Source: Hydractinia symbiolongicarpus
Lineage: Eukaryota > Cnidaria > Hydrozoa > Anthoathecata > Hydractiniidae
NCBI RefSeq assembly: GCF_029227915.1
Contig: NC_079886.1
Coordinates: forward strand, 20,128,501-20,192,500
Direction: 5' to 3'
DNA: 64,000 bases
Part shown: positions 14,001-26,190 of the stretch, in pieces
Layout: every line of letters begins with the position of its first letter
How positions within the stretch are numbered: position 1 is the first letter of the stretch
Notes under the pieces: model-generated
Told to the model about the DNA's origin: nothing
What the model saw: the letters and a program-made list of their open reading frames with translations, nothing else
Databases searched by the model: none
Translations under genes and position numbers: made by a program

Positions 14001-16898
14001 TTGGTAACATCGCTACCCTTAAACTTGTTGAAATTAAATGCCACGTGTGCAGAATCTGAGTAATAAATCACACCCACGTGGGTCATATCCTTTGAAACTG
14101 TGAACGTATTCACAACGGCGGCTGCAAAATCTTTGATTTTTTGAAAATGTGCATCTGTGATTGTGCCAGACACATCAATAATGAAACCGAAATCAACTGG
14201 TACTGGGCAAACTAAAAAATAGGCTAACATCATGAAACATTTAATGCAACAGTAATTTCAGTTGATAAATATCTTAGGAAAGAGAAATATCATAGATAAA
14301 ATCTTTTGTAAAGAATGATGCTCTCTAGTTTTTTTATACTTTTTATTTATCTAGCCTCAAGGCATCCTGAATTGCCCCCAGGTTTGTTTTTCGTGAATTT
14401 TGTTGCTGCGAGAAACCAATCAATACGTTTAACACAATGGAAGAAAGTAAACTTGTCTGTATGTAGCATGTAGTAATTTATTTTGACTTTACTGACACAA
14501 TTAAAAGAAAGAGCAACAACAATAATTCAAACATGTGAAGACCCATAGTCCACTTACACTTCAGTGGGTTCAGCCTTGTTTCGCCTGTTTGCTGGCAAAG
14601 AAAGAGAAAGTGAAACAAAACAAAACAAATATAATGAGGAAAAAGAAGCCATTCAACTTACGTTTTGTGCCAGTATTGCTTCCGTCTAAAAAAAATTGTA
14701 GCGTACCAGAATAATAAAAACTACACCCAGTAACAGCCGATTTTATGCAAAAGACGCACGGAATAGCGTTTCCTGAAATATGAACGCTTGGAAAAATTTC
14801 GGCAGACAAACTGGTGGTTTTGTCCAGTCTTACAACTAGTCTTTTGTAATAACATAATAATAATAGCAGTATTCTGTCCGTAAAACAAAATATTTACGCG
14901 CGTCCAAATAGCAATTGGATTCAACTGCGACCTCGCAGAATAAGTCATTAAGTCGAGTTTCCACTAGGCGTTCCAGAATGCGCTGCTAAAAGCGGTCCGC
15001 ATAACGCGGTTTCAAAAGTCAACTCTACTTCGACTTTTACGCGCGTTTTTAAAGCGCTATCTAATTAAAATTTCCAAGATATAAACAACTTTTTGCGAGG
15101 GCCATCAAAACTATCATTTTTAATTCAAATTCGTGAGCTATCACAATTTGAAGCTTTGAGATAACCCTTGTCGTGCAAAGCATCCCAAATTGCAAGACAT
15201 GTTTCGTGAAATATTCTCCCAACAACAGCAGGACTCGTTTGATAATTTGCTTGAGCATCACCTATGACTAGATATCTCATAGTAAACAAAGCCTTTTATT
15301 TGCACCTATCGACTTTTAATTAAAAGAGCAACCCAAGATAAAAGAGTTTCAAGTTTAGTGGGTGACATACGAAAATACTGAAAAAAAGTTGATTGTCATA
15401 AAATTTCATATCTTGAACGAAAAGATTGAATTCTCCTTTTAGTTTTCGAATACAGCTGTCTTAACCAAAACCTTCCATACTTCTTTGTTGTTTTTTTATT
15501 AAGCAACAACAATAAAATATTTATTTTCTTAAACAGCAATAATTTTCTACGTCGAACATTCATGTTTACTATTTTTGTCGTTTGAAAGTTTACGCGCTCT
15601 TTTGGCTGCTTTTGACAAGTGGACATCAAAAAATAACATTCGAAGCAGATTTATAAGCGGCTATTGTTTTAAAACAATAGTTGCCTACCCTCAGCGCATT
15701 TTAGACCACCCAGTGGAAAATCGCCTTTACTGTAATCTAAAAATGGACGAAATGTCCCGGTCATTTTTTCACGGAGCAAAAACTATTTTCTTTGTATACA
15801 CACTGTGAACAAAGAAATGAAAAACAGGACCTTTGTTTTCTAAAATGTATATAACGAGACAAAAAGCGATACTAAAACACCAGGAGTTTTATTTACCGTT
15901 TTTGGCAAATGTCAGCATTTCATGATTTAAGGGAGGTGCATTTCCATCAGGTAAAATTTGAAACTCGTGCCAGATTCCGCTTAGGATGAAGTTATTAGCA
16001 TCAAGCATGCCGAAAACTCGCGCAGGCGCACAAGCATATTCCTAATTGCTGGCACGAATAGCGTAACGAAACTATTTTGTTTTGTCGGTACTGTGTTTTG
16101 GAAGCAATGAAGCATGAATTGTGTATGTCAACTTTCAGTGACAGCTTGTCAGCCATATTTGCTCACTAACAATCATTTTGTTTTACCTGGTAGCTTGCAA
16201 AAGATTTTGTAGAGAAACATAGCAAAACATAATAGAATATAAACAGAAAACACTAATTCTTTTCCACAAGTTTTTTCTAAGGTTGGAATCTTATCAGCAT
16301 TAACAGGAAGTAAAACGGCCGTTAAGAATTATTCTTAATTTTAGCATTGCAAACATGCCAAAGTCAGTTTCTGTTGAGGTATACTGTTGCAGCCTTCTTT
16401 TAAGCCCACTGGGATAAACATTATTTTAAGCACAGTCTTTTACAATCGGTCCCTCTTTTACTTTTCACTCTTTCAAATGTCTTTTAATGATCATGGTGAA
16501 ATATAGGTGCACTGCTACAACCCTCTTTCAAATAAAATTTTGTTTAACAATATTTAGCAGTATTGCATTATTTTTAATGCTTTGTTAAAATGACCATCTA
16601 GATCTGTGCATTATTTTGGATGCTTTGTTTAAATGACCATCTAGATCTGTGCATTATTTATTAAACTACCACATAATATATTGAACTAAAATCAAAGGAA
16701 AGCGTTAATGGAGTTCCCGTATTTATAAAAAACAATATAATTACCATATTGTCGGCGACTGCTTGCTGCTTTAGGATTAATTTTCCACATTTGCGATTTG
16801 ATGGAACCTTTTTCCACAGCATGTCTGCCATGTTTTCTAATACACGCAGCACACACAATAAAAAGCCACAAAGCAAGTAACTTCAACCGCAAAGACAT
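11067..16898 (-). CDS. Secreted VWA / mucin-like / minicollagen-Cys-rich protein, paralogue 1
   Basis: Exons on the minus strand: 16745-16898, 13871-14211, 12472-12712 and 11067-11992 (GT/AG borders, phases 1, 0, 1), giving 553 aa. Residues 1-20 are a signal peptide (MSLRLKLLALWLFIVCAA), then a basic stretch ending SSRRQYG, a possible propeptide site. A von Willebrand A domain spans about 58-245 with metal-site residues D64-x-S66-x-T68 (usual pattern DxSxS), T139 and D172-G173. Residues 246-470 are Thr/Pro-rich with TTTTPTT and Thr/Glu repeats, a likely O-glycosylated stalk. The tail has CPPICPPTCQTGGCINCC and, at 529-546, CPQSCAVHCSPSCKRRCC, the C-x3-C-x3-C-x3-C-x3-CC minicollagen signature. 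No Gly-X-Y collagen is present. Likely a disulphide-linked nematocyst or extracellular matrix component; location is inference. Tandem paralogue at 19424-25293. Confidence 0.88.
11521..11960 (-). repeat. Coding tandem repeats of the Thr-rich stalk
   Basis: Two arrays inside the last exon of paralogue 1. At about 11720-11960 a 21-bp unit encodes TTTTPTT roughly eleven times. At about 11520-11700 a longer unit encodes Thr-rich repeats with Glu-Ser and Glu-Glu, with near-exact neighbouring copies. On the plus strand the arrays give a spurious Val-rich ORF. Copy number is likely polymorphic. Confidence 0.85.
16554..16650. repeat. 44-bp direct duplication in intron 1 of paralogue 1
   Basis: Two adjacent copies of a segment that starts TGCATTATTTT and ends GACCATCTAGATCTG, differing at a few positions, about 100 bp inside the donor of exon 1. 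Confidence 0.75.
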
Positions 16899-16924
16899 TC
16901 CGCAACCCCTAAAGTGTCTCTGGC

Positions 16925-17045
16925 TTTAACTGTGAAGACAGAAGTCGTATAATGTTGGTTTATGATACAGAATGTGTGCCGCAAATAAAATTTTGTCACC
17001 AAATGAAGTAAGAAACAACAGATCATGCGCAATGTGCTGAAGCGT
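16925..17045 (-). promoter_or_regulatory. Conserved upstream region of paralogue 1
   Basis: Lies 27-147 bp upstream of the start codon at 16898. It shares two blocks with the matching region of paralogue 2: one containing AAGACAGA, and one reading (plus strand) GTCACCAAATGAAGTAAGAA then ATCATGCGCAATGTG. On the coding strand an AT-rich TTTTATTT sits between the blocks and could serve as a TATA-like element. Conservation against diverged introns suggests core promoter or 5' UTR. Confidence 0.5.
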
Positions 17046-17049
17046 TAAC

Positions 17050-19423
17050 GGCCATCTAGCCATTGTGTTTTCTGTAAATGCCATCTACTAAAACTGCGCC
17101 CCTAGTAAACTTAACCCTTGTCAATCGCCGTAAACTAACAAACGCCTCCAAATATAATTAGAACAATGGCAATAAAATACACCCTCTGAGGATGTGAATT
17201 TTCGTGATTATTAAATTTTGTGCTCATTGAATTTTTCCAGTCTTCAATTTTTTTATGTTGTCAAAATAGATATATTTCCTTTGCCAGCAAACAGAGAAGT
17301 CTTAGATTCATCCATTTATTTGACCTTTTTATCTTCTTTATAATGACCTGAATAGAAAAATCATAGTTTTTGAATAGGACTAGGAAAAGTTATGAAAAAT
17401 TCGGAACGAAAAATTGTGAATTTGAAATTGTGGGATACTGAAAATAAGGTAAGATTAAATACTGTGGAATAAAGCCTTTTTCAATTATCGTCTTTGCAAA
17501 ATCAGCTGCAGTAGAGAAAAATCAAAACATTGCATGAAAACGAGGTTAGTTTAGATAAAGTTAAGGACACCAAGTTATTTTGTTGTTTTGACCTTAGTTA
17601 TTAACAAGCTGGTTTTATAGTTTTTAACTGGCACATTGGAAGAATCTGTAGTGGATGCAAGTATATAGAGGCTATTAGTAGTGTTGTCATTGTATTCTGG
17701 TTGTTTGTTAGTGCTTTTTGACGTTTCTTAATGGTTTCCCGCTTTAGTAAGTTGGATAAATTTCCTCTGCCCACTCCCTCTCCCCCTAGCATTGAAGAAC
17801 CCACAAATAGCCCAGCATAAATAGGGTTAAGCATCAGAAAATCCTGTCAATAGGCCGATGTATTCTGATTTTTAGAAGTGATAATTTTTACAATTTTTAT
17901 GATCTTCGTGCTTCTTCTTAGCCCCTAACTGATTAATTTTTCTTGAATTTTTTCCATAATGTAGTTTTTCCGGTTCCAACATTGATGTATCGGATATAAT
18001 TACATATGCAGACTCACAGAGTGTGTTATAACTGTTTTGAAGTCGTCTACAATATTAGAATATATGACTCATGTGAAAGTAACTTAATACTCATACTCAA
18101 CACATTACTCTTTCAATTTTAAATATAATGAAACAAATCAATAAAAAACATGGAAGGTAATATTAAACAATGTGTATGTATTGAGAAAGTATAAATAATA
18201 GAGGTATTCTGGGTTTCAATAAATGAAGAACGCATATTAACCCTGTTAACAGTCTTTCCTGGTATGGTGTAGCATCAGGCAGAGGCAAAATGTAAAAAGC
18301 AAAATAAATTAGTGAAGTCGGTGTTAGTAGTTTCGAAGGGGACGTTTATATCTTTATGAATATAGATCAAATTTGTATCACCAGCAAATAAAATTGACGC
18401 TCTAGACGCTCTAAATATATCATTGGTATAAATAAGAAACACCAGTGGTCCTAAAATTGCCCCTTGAAGTACTACACATTTTATTAATGTATTTATATTG
18501 CCTTCGTCATAAGAAATAATTTGTTTTTTTTCGAAGATGTAGTTTTGAGTTTTTCTAATAGAATCGCGTGGTTGAATGCATCGAATGCCTTGTTCAGATC
18601 AATAGAGACCCCAATTGTAAATTTATTCTCATCAAAAGCTAGAAATATCTCTTGACTTAATTAAATAACCGCGTGATCGGTTGAATAACATGCGTGGAAA
18701 CCAAATTGCTTATTATACAAAATATTTATATTTTTCTAGAAAAAATAAACTCTGCTGTACATGATTTTCTCTGTGTTAATTTCAAACAGTTGAATGTAGG
18801 TAGCTTTACCTATTTTTAGAACTTGCTTAATTGTTTCAGCTATAGGTGGGTAATGGAGGACTAAGTATCCAAGTCGCGTTTCGTAAGCTAAACCTTTAAC
18901 CATAAAAGGGGAAATGTTTGACTTTTTATGTTGCTAAATGTTAGTAAATATTTGAGAATAACTCGCTTTTCGTGAAACTGATTCAAAAAATTATGCCCAG
19001 TTGCCGCAGTTATTCTTACAAGGCATTTTTTATCACGATACAAACAAATTGACTCGTTTTTAGGATTCCCTGTTGTTCACGACATTGTGATTTTCGTGCG
19101 TCCATGCGAGCAAGTTCTCCCATATTGGGATTATTAGCAGGAATATATAATGCAGACTTGAACAGCCATAAGTAGTTGATTTTACTTTTGCATAGCGAGA
19201 TATATACTTATGTACATTTACAGGTGCTTTATTGAGAAACAAACAGGACTGATTACTAGTGAAATGCATCTTTAGTTCAATTAAAACAAATACATAACAA
19301 CAATTTATAAAAGCAATATGTTAGAACACATACTAAAGTTCAGATACTAATATCTATATTTATCACAGAAAATTGTGATACTTTGCCAATTAAATATCCC
19401 TTAAATCCTGTGTTTAATCAACC
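17050..19423. other. Intergenic between the two VWA genes
   Basis: No host gene is visible between paralogue 1 and the stop codon of paralogue 2. It contains the minus-strand RT relic at 18340-18720 and otherwise AT-rich unique-looking sequence. Confidence 0.5.
18340..18720 (-). pseudogene. LINE reverse transcriptase fragment (CR1/Jockey-like)
   Basis: Minus-strand reading gives, in order, LYNKQFGFHACYSTDHAV, FTIGVSIDLNKAFDAFNHAI, then VLQGAILGPLVFLIYTND and FAGDTNLIYI. These are RT motifs 2a, A, B and C of a non-LTR element (usual forms S.DHAV, DLSKAFD, GVPQGS.LGP, YADD). The motif C box is mutated to FAGD and frames shift, so it is inactive and truncated at both ends. Confidence 0.75.
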
Positions 19424-22400
19424 TCAGTCCATAATTTTATGTCTATTGCAGCAATGCCTTTTGCACCATGGAGAACAATGTACTGCGCATGATTGAGGAC
19501 AGGGTTGTTTACAATTCCCGTTCACACATGGTGTATGATATTCGAGATGGCAGCCTGCAGGGCATGTTGGCGCAGTAGTGTAAACAGAACCTTGTGTTGT
19601 GCAGCAGTGTGTACACTCTCCATCCTCACATTTAATCGGGCATAATGGTGGACAAAATGGAGTGGTTGTTGACGTGGTTGTTGACGTGGTTGTCGGTGTC
19701 TCTGTTGTTGTTGTCGCCGTTTGTTTTGTTGCAGGTGTTGATGTCGTTGTTGCAGATTTTGTTACTGTGATTATAATTGTTTCAGAAACAGTTTTTGCTG
19801 CAGGCGCTATAGTTTTCGTGACAGTAGTTGTTATCAGTTGTGTTGAAGTAGGTGCTGGCGCTGGATTTGCTGGCGTTGAAGGTGCGGGCGCTGGAGGTGC
19901 TGCCATAAAAGATGCTGGTAAAGTGGGTGTTGGCATAGCTTGCGCTAATATATCTGCTGCGGGTGTTGCTATTACAGGTATTTTTGCTTCAGGCGTTGCT
20001 ACCGGTGCTGTTATTACCGGTATTGTTACTATGGGCGTTGTCATCATAGGTGTTGTCATAACAGGTGATGCCATGACAGGTGTTGTCATAACAGGTGATG
20101 TCGTAACAACTGTCGTCATAAGAGGTGCTGTCGTCAGAGGCGTTGTCGTTACGGTTGTTGTCATGGCAGGTGTTATCGTTGCAGGTGTTGTCATTACCGG
20201 GGTTGGAGTTGTTATTACTGGTGTCGCCATTACAGATGTTATTTCATCGACTGTTACTGTTTCGATTGGATTTCCGTCATGTACTGTGGTTGTTACGATA
20301 TGTGTCGGGTCTTCTGTAACAGTAGACGTTTCTACGACAGTTGTTGTATCATCCATACTCTCGGTGACAGTAGGATACGCCGTGCGTCTTGTTTTGGTAG
20401 GAGCAATAGTAGTTGCTGTCGTAGTAGTAGTTGTCACTTTCTTAGTAGTTGATTTTGACGGTTGTATCTTTTCTGTCTTGGTTGTTCCAGTTGATACATT
20501 TTGTGACAATGAATCTAAATTGCAAATTATTGTCAACGCGTCCTTATGCATTGTTATACTTGTTTCCATATAAATGTACTTTAAAAGAATCACAAGGGAT
20601 GGTTTTCGTAATTAATACTTATGCAAAAAATTTCTACCTTTACATATTTTTCTGGACACTTTCCCAACCATTTCCGACATCCCATTAAACGTTTTTGACC
20701 TGAATATGTTGTCGTCTGCAATGTTACCATAATATTCTTTGCTAATTGTTAAAACGTACAGTTTCACTCCTTTTGCCTTTAAGGTCTTTGAAGCTACATC
20801 GATTTTATTCACGCTGGAAAGATCTTCTGTTCGTCTAGCGCCCAAAATTAATAATACTACCTATTATAAAGAATCAAATAGTATGTATCAATCCTTATCA
20901 AAAAGGTAACTACTTTAATTTTGATGTTATATTATAAGACATAGGCATTAAATTATACCACTTTTTATTAAAACTGAATCTTCACCGTTTGCTCGCATTT
21001 GTCTTTGAAGACTTTTTTGAGAGTGTTTGTCCAAAAAAGAAATGGGTGCTTTTATTGTTTAAAACTTTTATTAGGACACACTGTTACTAATTTCTGGATA
21101 ACTAAAAGCCCATATGCTTAAACTGTTTCGTCAGTACAATAGGACACTAGATGTTGTAAGTAATCAAAGCTGGAAAACCAATAAGTATGGGCGAAGGATT
21201 AATAGTAAAGATATTATATTTGTCAAATTTAAATTTTAATTCTCATGGTAACTAGCTTACCTTTTTCAGTTATATACAATACAATACACCTAAATATTTT
21301 AAAAATTCAGTTTTACAATGTTTTTAAATAATGTTCCATCAATAAGGGTTAAGTTTTGACTTTTTAAGTCAGTTCGAAATATTTTGCTGAAAAAATTTTT
21401 GTCTTAAATTTTCCTTTTGGTTGCCATTGCAACGAAATGGAAGAGTTTGATATTAATTTCAGTAATACAATCATTATTCTTATGTTTTTTTATTTACATT
21501 CCTGTCCTAAAAACACCTGAAAAATATTGAGAATATCTTCGTGAAAAGCAGGGAGTTTGAAATATGATAACGTTATCAAAAAATCAACCACGTCATCACA
21601 TATTATCATGTCCGCAGCTTAGGGGATAAATAAAAGACACTTCAGTTTGAGTAACCCCTAAAATACCGGTGCTAATTGGATTAGAGTTAGCAAAGAAATA
21701 CAGAAGAGTTAATCATACAGTTTAATCCTGCAATATCGATGAAGTTGGTTTTCCCTGAGGAATTAAACTGCAAACTATGTAAAAACTATAAGTTTAAATT
21801 TCGTTGGTTGTTTTGCACATTTCAATTAATACTTTTATGATTCAAATAAGTTCGAATTTCGCCAGTTCAATGATTATCATTTGAATTTTTAAGTTTCTTT
21901 TTGTAAGGTCTGCTCTGTTAAAAAATATTGAAAATAATGTTGATGGCTTTTTTCGTTATTGGCTGGTATCATAAAGTACAAAATGCTTAATTAAGAAAAC
22001 CAAAAACAAAAGAAACAAAAAATAACGGAATACAATCTACGCAAATTATACCTAAAAAAACTGCTACTAGATCAAAATCAGAAAAAAGAAAAAGATAACA
22101 ATAACTAACGGTCGTTATTCATTGTGCACCGGCCCTTCTTTTTCCAAATCAGAGATAGAAAAGTTATTTTTACTGAGTAGCTAAAGCAAAGACTATATTC
22201 CAGCAACCGAGGGTTATCGGCATCCACTTGTTAAGTTGAAGTTATGACAGAACTATGAATTGAACAAATTTAATGAATAAAATGGGAGCAAGGAACGAAT
22301 CCTTTTTCAAGCGCACGAAAATGTACCAACCGCCGGGACTGATTTTTTAAAATTTATTAACTGTCGGTCAAAGCAGAGTTAAACTGATAGCATTAAACCT

Positions 22401-25293
22401 TAGCTACTATTAAAGAAAAGAGGCTAACTGAAGTAATCTTTTGGATTTACTAAGTTCTCAGATTTTCTTATCAATTTTATTCATTTAGGAAGATAAGAAG
22501 TGGAGCTAGTTAGTTTTAAAAATTCCATCTTTCAAAGAGATTTACATTGCCTACTAGATAACTTATGCCTATCATCTTGGAGCTATCATACCGAAGGAAA
22601 AGAATTATTTTACAAGCCGAATAAGATCCCTTTATCTAATAGATATGCGGAGTTATAAAATATAAAAATGCTAAACAAAATGGTGTCTGCAAATTTCAAT
22701 CCTTGCCAAAAATTGTATCCACAACGGCAGTTTTAAAGCCATTTCCTAAAGTTAGCAAAAAGCATCAACTCTTTAAAATCAACATCCGGCAGTCTGTCAA
22801 ATGGCCAATTCAGATGAATACTTGCGTAAGCACTTTTTAAAATACGCCAATTGTACTTTCTAACATGCTACAGTTACGGAATGATCCACGTGAGGGCCAA
22901 AGAGGAAATGTAACCAAAGATCTTTATACCCTAAGTCCGTCATTGAAATTGACAAATGAACTTTTGCAACTTGACAATGCGTGAATGAAATATATCTACC
23001 ACCAGGATGAATGTGGGAAAAACCATGGAGTTTTTCAGTCTTTTACCAATATGTTGTAGCAAAAATCTAGTAGAGCACCATTTATTGTGGAAGCAAAACA
23101 GAATTACTAGCTCCTCAAACTACGACATAAAATTTATTGGCAAACCTTAGTGACTGAAATCAGAGTTTTGATTTATTTTTTGAACGGGGACATACTTATC
23201 AACTGAGATGGTCAGTTCCGGTATCATAAACAACAAGTCATAATGAAAATAAGAAAGACAAAATAACATAGATGTTTAAATATACACTTTCTGCCAGAAC
23301 AATTTTGAGGACGAGGCTGGGAATAACTAAAAAATAAGAGCAAAATAAGTACAAGGGGAAATTGGAAGTTGGAAATTTAACTGACTTTCTCTCTTTTCTT
23401 GAAAAATACAAAAAATATATGGAGGAATACAATTCAAGCAAATAATTCGTTCTTACGCATTTTCGAAACTTGCACTTGTTAACGTGTTGTAAAATAAATC
23501 ATAAAAATGCTGGGAATGCAAAAATAAAAAGAGAACGTCGTATGAGAGATTATTACAATCCATATATTTATCCATATATTTTATCATTAGGACTTAATAG
23601 CACCATCTTTTAGATGTGTTGAACGTTTTTTTTTCTATTACGTTAACGTTGTTAAACAATAATGTTACACGGCGTTAGCGAAGCCAGTCAAAACACCCAA
23701 CCGCCTATTTGACAATAGATTACCGGCTCTAGGTGTATTCAAAGCTAAATGAAAGTCTTAAAGACCTACCTTAGGATTCTGAGTACGACTTCCACCAGCT
23801 AAGCTAAATAAGTGAATATCGGCAAGTTTCAGTGCAAGATCGACTTGTGTTTCGCCATCTGCGTTCTTGATTTTTTTTATTTCTTTGATAATGTTTTCTT
23901 TGGTAATGCTGTTCCCTTTAAACTTGTCAAAATTAAATGCCACATGAGCAGAATCTGAGTAATAAACCACCCCAACGTGCGTCATATCCTTTGAAACTGC
24001 AAACGAATTTACAACAGTGGCTGCTAACTCTTTAATTTTCTGAAGGTATGCGTCTGTAATCGTGCCAGAGGCGTCAATGATTAATCCGAAATCAATTGGA
24101 ACAGGGCAAACTAAAAGAAATATTAACTCATCTAACCATAAAACTTAAGTAGGCAAAGGATGTTTGCCTTCTAGAGTTTTTTTTACAGAATTGGCTTGAA
24201 TGATTATTTGTGCATTTAGGTCAATAAAAATACAATTTAAAGCATTTAACGTAACTAACGTAACTTGTGTGTAAAAGTTATAAAAATTAGGCTTCAGCTT
24301 ATGGGAACAAAAAAATGGTCAGTTGTAAAAACTTTATTATGATCAGCATTAACCACACCTACAGGGTACAAAAGTCGCTAATTTACCCCGTAGCCCCAAG
24401 TCCTGAATCCACGACGTCTGGGTTCCTAAAGTCGCTACTTTTTCGTCCTGGACTTTGACACTGGTGCAGGCTTCACTTTTACGACGATAGGCCAAGTTGT
24501 TTTTGTTTTTATTCACACTATCATACTATAGATTTAGAGCATATTATTTTGCTTAAAAGTCTTTTTGGTAGCTTTGAAAATGTTTTAGTGCTGGTGGTGC
24601 AGATAAAAAAGGAGGTATGGAAAGGGGCAAGGTCCCTCGAGCTCTCAATGGACCGGACGAAAAATATTAGGATGGGGCGATTTTTAACACGACTTTCAGA
24701 TAATGAGATAGCGGAGTTTTATGAAGTCAAAAGAAAGACCCTAAAGTACCTAAAGTCGAACACGTGTAAAATAACTAAAAAACAAAGATTACAAAAAAAA
24801 TTAAGAAACATTCTATAAGCAAAGTTTTCTGAAAAGTTTGAAATAATGATAGTGTCTCAATATTAATTTAAAATAGCGTTACAAATTTTAGTTAGCGAGA
24901 CAAATTTTAGTTAACGAGACTGTAAATGCTGACGGGACCAAGTTTTTGTTCAAGAAAGAGTTACTATGGTAACTAAAGACATAATTTATTTAAAGAGTAT
25001 TGCAGTGCAATTGCTGTTTTTTCTTCCTTAGGTTGTGACGAGCCTGTATGACACTGTAACTATGCTAAAACTATTTAATGGTAATTTTTATTAACCCCTT
25101 TGTCTTTTTCAAGAAGGTATTTTTCACTTGTGTCCAAACTAGTCTCTTCAGTACCACAGTATTCACATACAAAACACTTCTACTCACCATATTGTCGACG
25201 AGTGCCCACAGCATGTTTGTTATGTTTGCCACTAACATTATAACTAAGTCCAAATAAAAACCCAAGAACGAGAAATTTTAGGCACAAAAGCAT
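19424..25293 (-). CDS. Secreted VWA / mucin-like / minicollagen-Cys-rich protein, paralogue 2
   Basis: Exons on the minus strand: 25188-25293, 23770-24110, 20638-20860 and 19424-20514, with the same phases as paralogue 1, giving 586 aa. The signal peptide starts MLLCLKFLVLGFLFGLSY and exon 1 ends TRRQYG. The VWA domain begins VCPVPIDFGLIIDASGT (D48-x-S50-x-T52), but where paralogue 1 has VMTDGR this protein has LILGAR, so the third metal-site Asp is lost. The second VWA exon is 18 nt shorter. Residues 224 to about 510 are Thr/Pro/Val/Ala-rich with many TTPVMTTPV-like units. The tail carries CPPLCPIKCEDGECTHCC and CPQSCAVHCSPWCKRHCC (562-579), the minicollagen Cys-rich pattern. Likely partner or diverged copy of paralogue 1 in a disulphide-linked matrix; nematocyst location is inferred from the domain. 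Confidence 0.88.
24549..24818 (+). other. Unrecognised basic ORF in intron 1 of paralogue 2
   Basis: An 89-residue open frame, antisense to the host gene and within its first intron. The second half is Lys/Arg-rich (RRKTLKYLKSN-like, KKQRLQKKLRN). It may be a piece of a transposon ORF. No family recognised, and it may not be a gene. Confidence 0.2.
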
Positions 25294-25321
25294 TTTGCTT
25301 CAATATATATGCTCTTCGGTC

Positions 25322-25432
25322 TTTAGCTGCCAAGACAGAGTCCGAAAGAGTATCATGCAGAAGGATAAACGCAATAAATAAAATAGCGTCACTAAATGAA
25401 GTTAGTAACATATCATGCTCAATATGAGCGCT
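25322..25432 (-). promoter_or_regulatory. Conserved upstream region of paralogue 2
   Basis: Plus-strand GTCACTAAATGAAGTTAGTA then ATCATGCTCAATATG, starting 95 bp upstream of the ATG at 25293, matches the block 97 bp upstream of paralogue 1. The CAAGACAGAGTC block closer to the ATG also matches. An AT-rich TATTTTATTTATT on the coding strand lies between. Likely the shared core promoter inherited through the duplication. Confidence 0.5.
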
Positions 25433-26054
25433 AATTTACTCAGGCACTGGTTTATATTTATGCACATAGCTACTATGGTAACGCGTTACAACCTCTCATC
25501 ATTCACGCTTTTTGAATGTTGCTCACTTCGAAAAACAAGACACAAGTGACGTTTTTACAATTTTGCCTTTTTGTAATAGTTGATGTAAAAGCGTGTCCTT
25601 CGGCAGCATTGTTTGGGTAAAGCCGTACGAATATTTTTGTTAGCAGATTATTAAGATTTTTACGTCATGAAGAGAATGAATAAATGAATTGACCTTACAC
25701 ATATTTCATTTCTATCGCTTTGAGCCAATCGAATCTTCAGAAATGGCCACATGAGGGTGTTTGGTTTTTTCGAACAGGCTAAAAAAGGTTGAGTAAATAC
25801 CTGCGATTTATGAAATATTGTACGCGACGATTTAAACCTTAGCCTGTGTAGCTCCACCCACATTCTTTTGATACGGTTTCTCACATTATACTTATGACCA
25901 GTCATATGGTCAATGGCAAAATTCACTTATGCATTCACGAATTAAGCACTACATCTTTTTTTACTTTGTTGAAACCTTCGTTATAGGAAAATTAAGGCTG
26001 CCGTTTGGCCAATGTTAGGAACACCTTAACTGTATTAAACAAAATACACGAGGT

Positions 26055-26190
26055 CTGTTTGACAAATGACAAATTGAAAGACTATTTTAACAAATGCCGA
26101 TTTTAACTGAACAGACATCATTTAAGATAATAAGTAAAAGGCGGAGAAAGGAATTAATTCATCTTTTCTTGTATATATGTTAAGGAAATT
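26055..26190 (+). repeat. Dispersed repeat X, copy 1
   Basis: Shares about 125 bp with 27645-27765, including AATTGAAAGACTATTTTAAC, TTTTAACTGAACAGACA and GGAATTAATTCATCTTTTC, with scattered substitutions and small indels. Noncoding; possibly the two ends of one inserted element or two MITE copies. Confidence 0.7.

Noticed and set aside
19599-20573. 324-aa Val-rich plus-strand ORF
   Set aside because: Antisense shadow of the last exon of paralogue 2.
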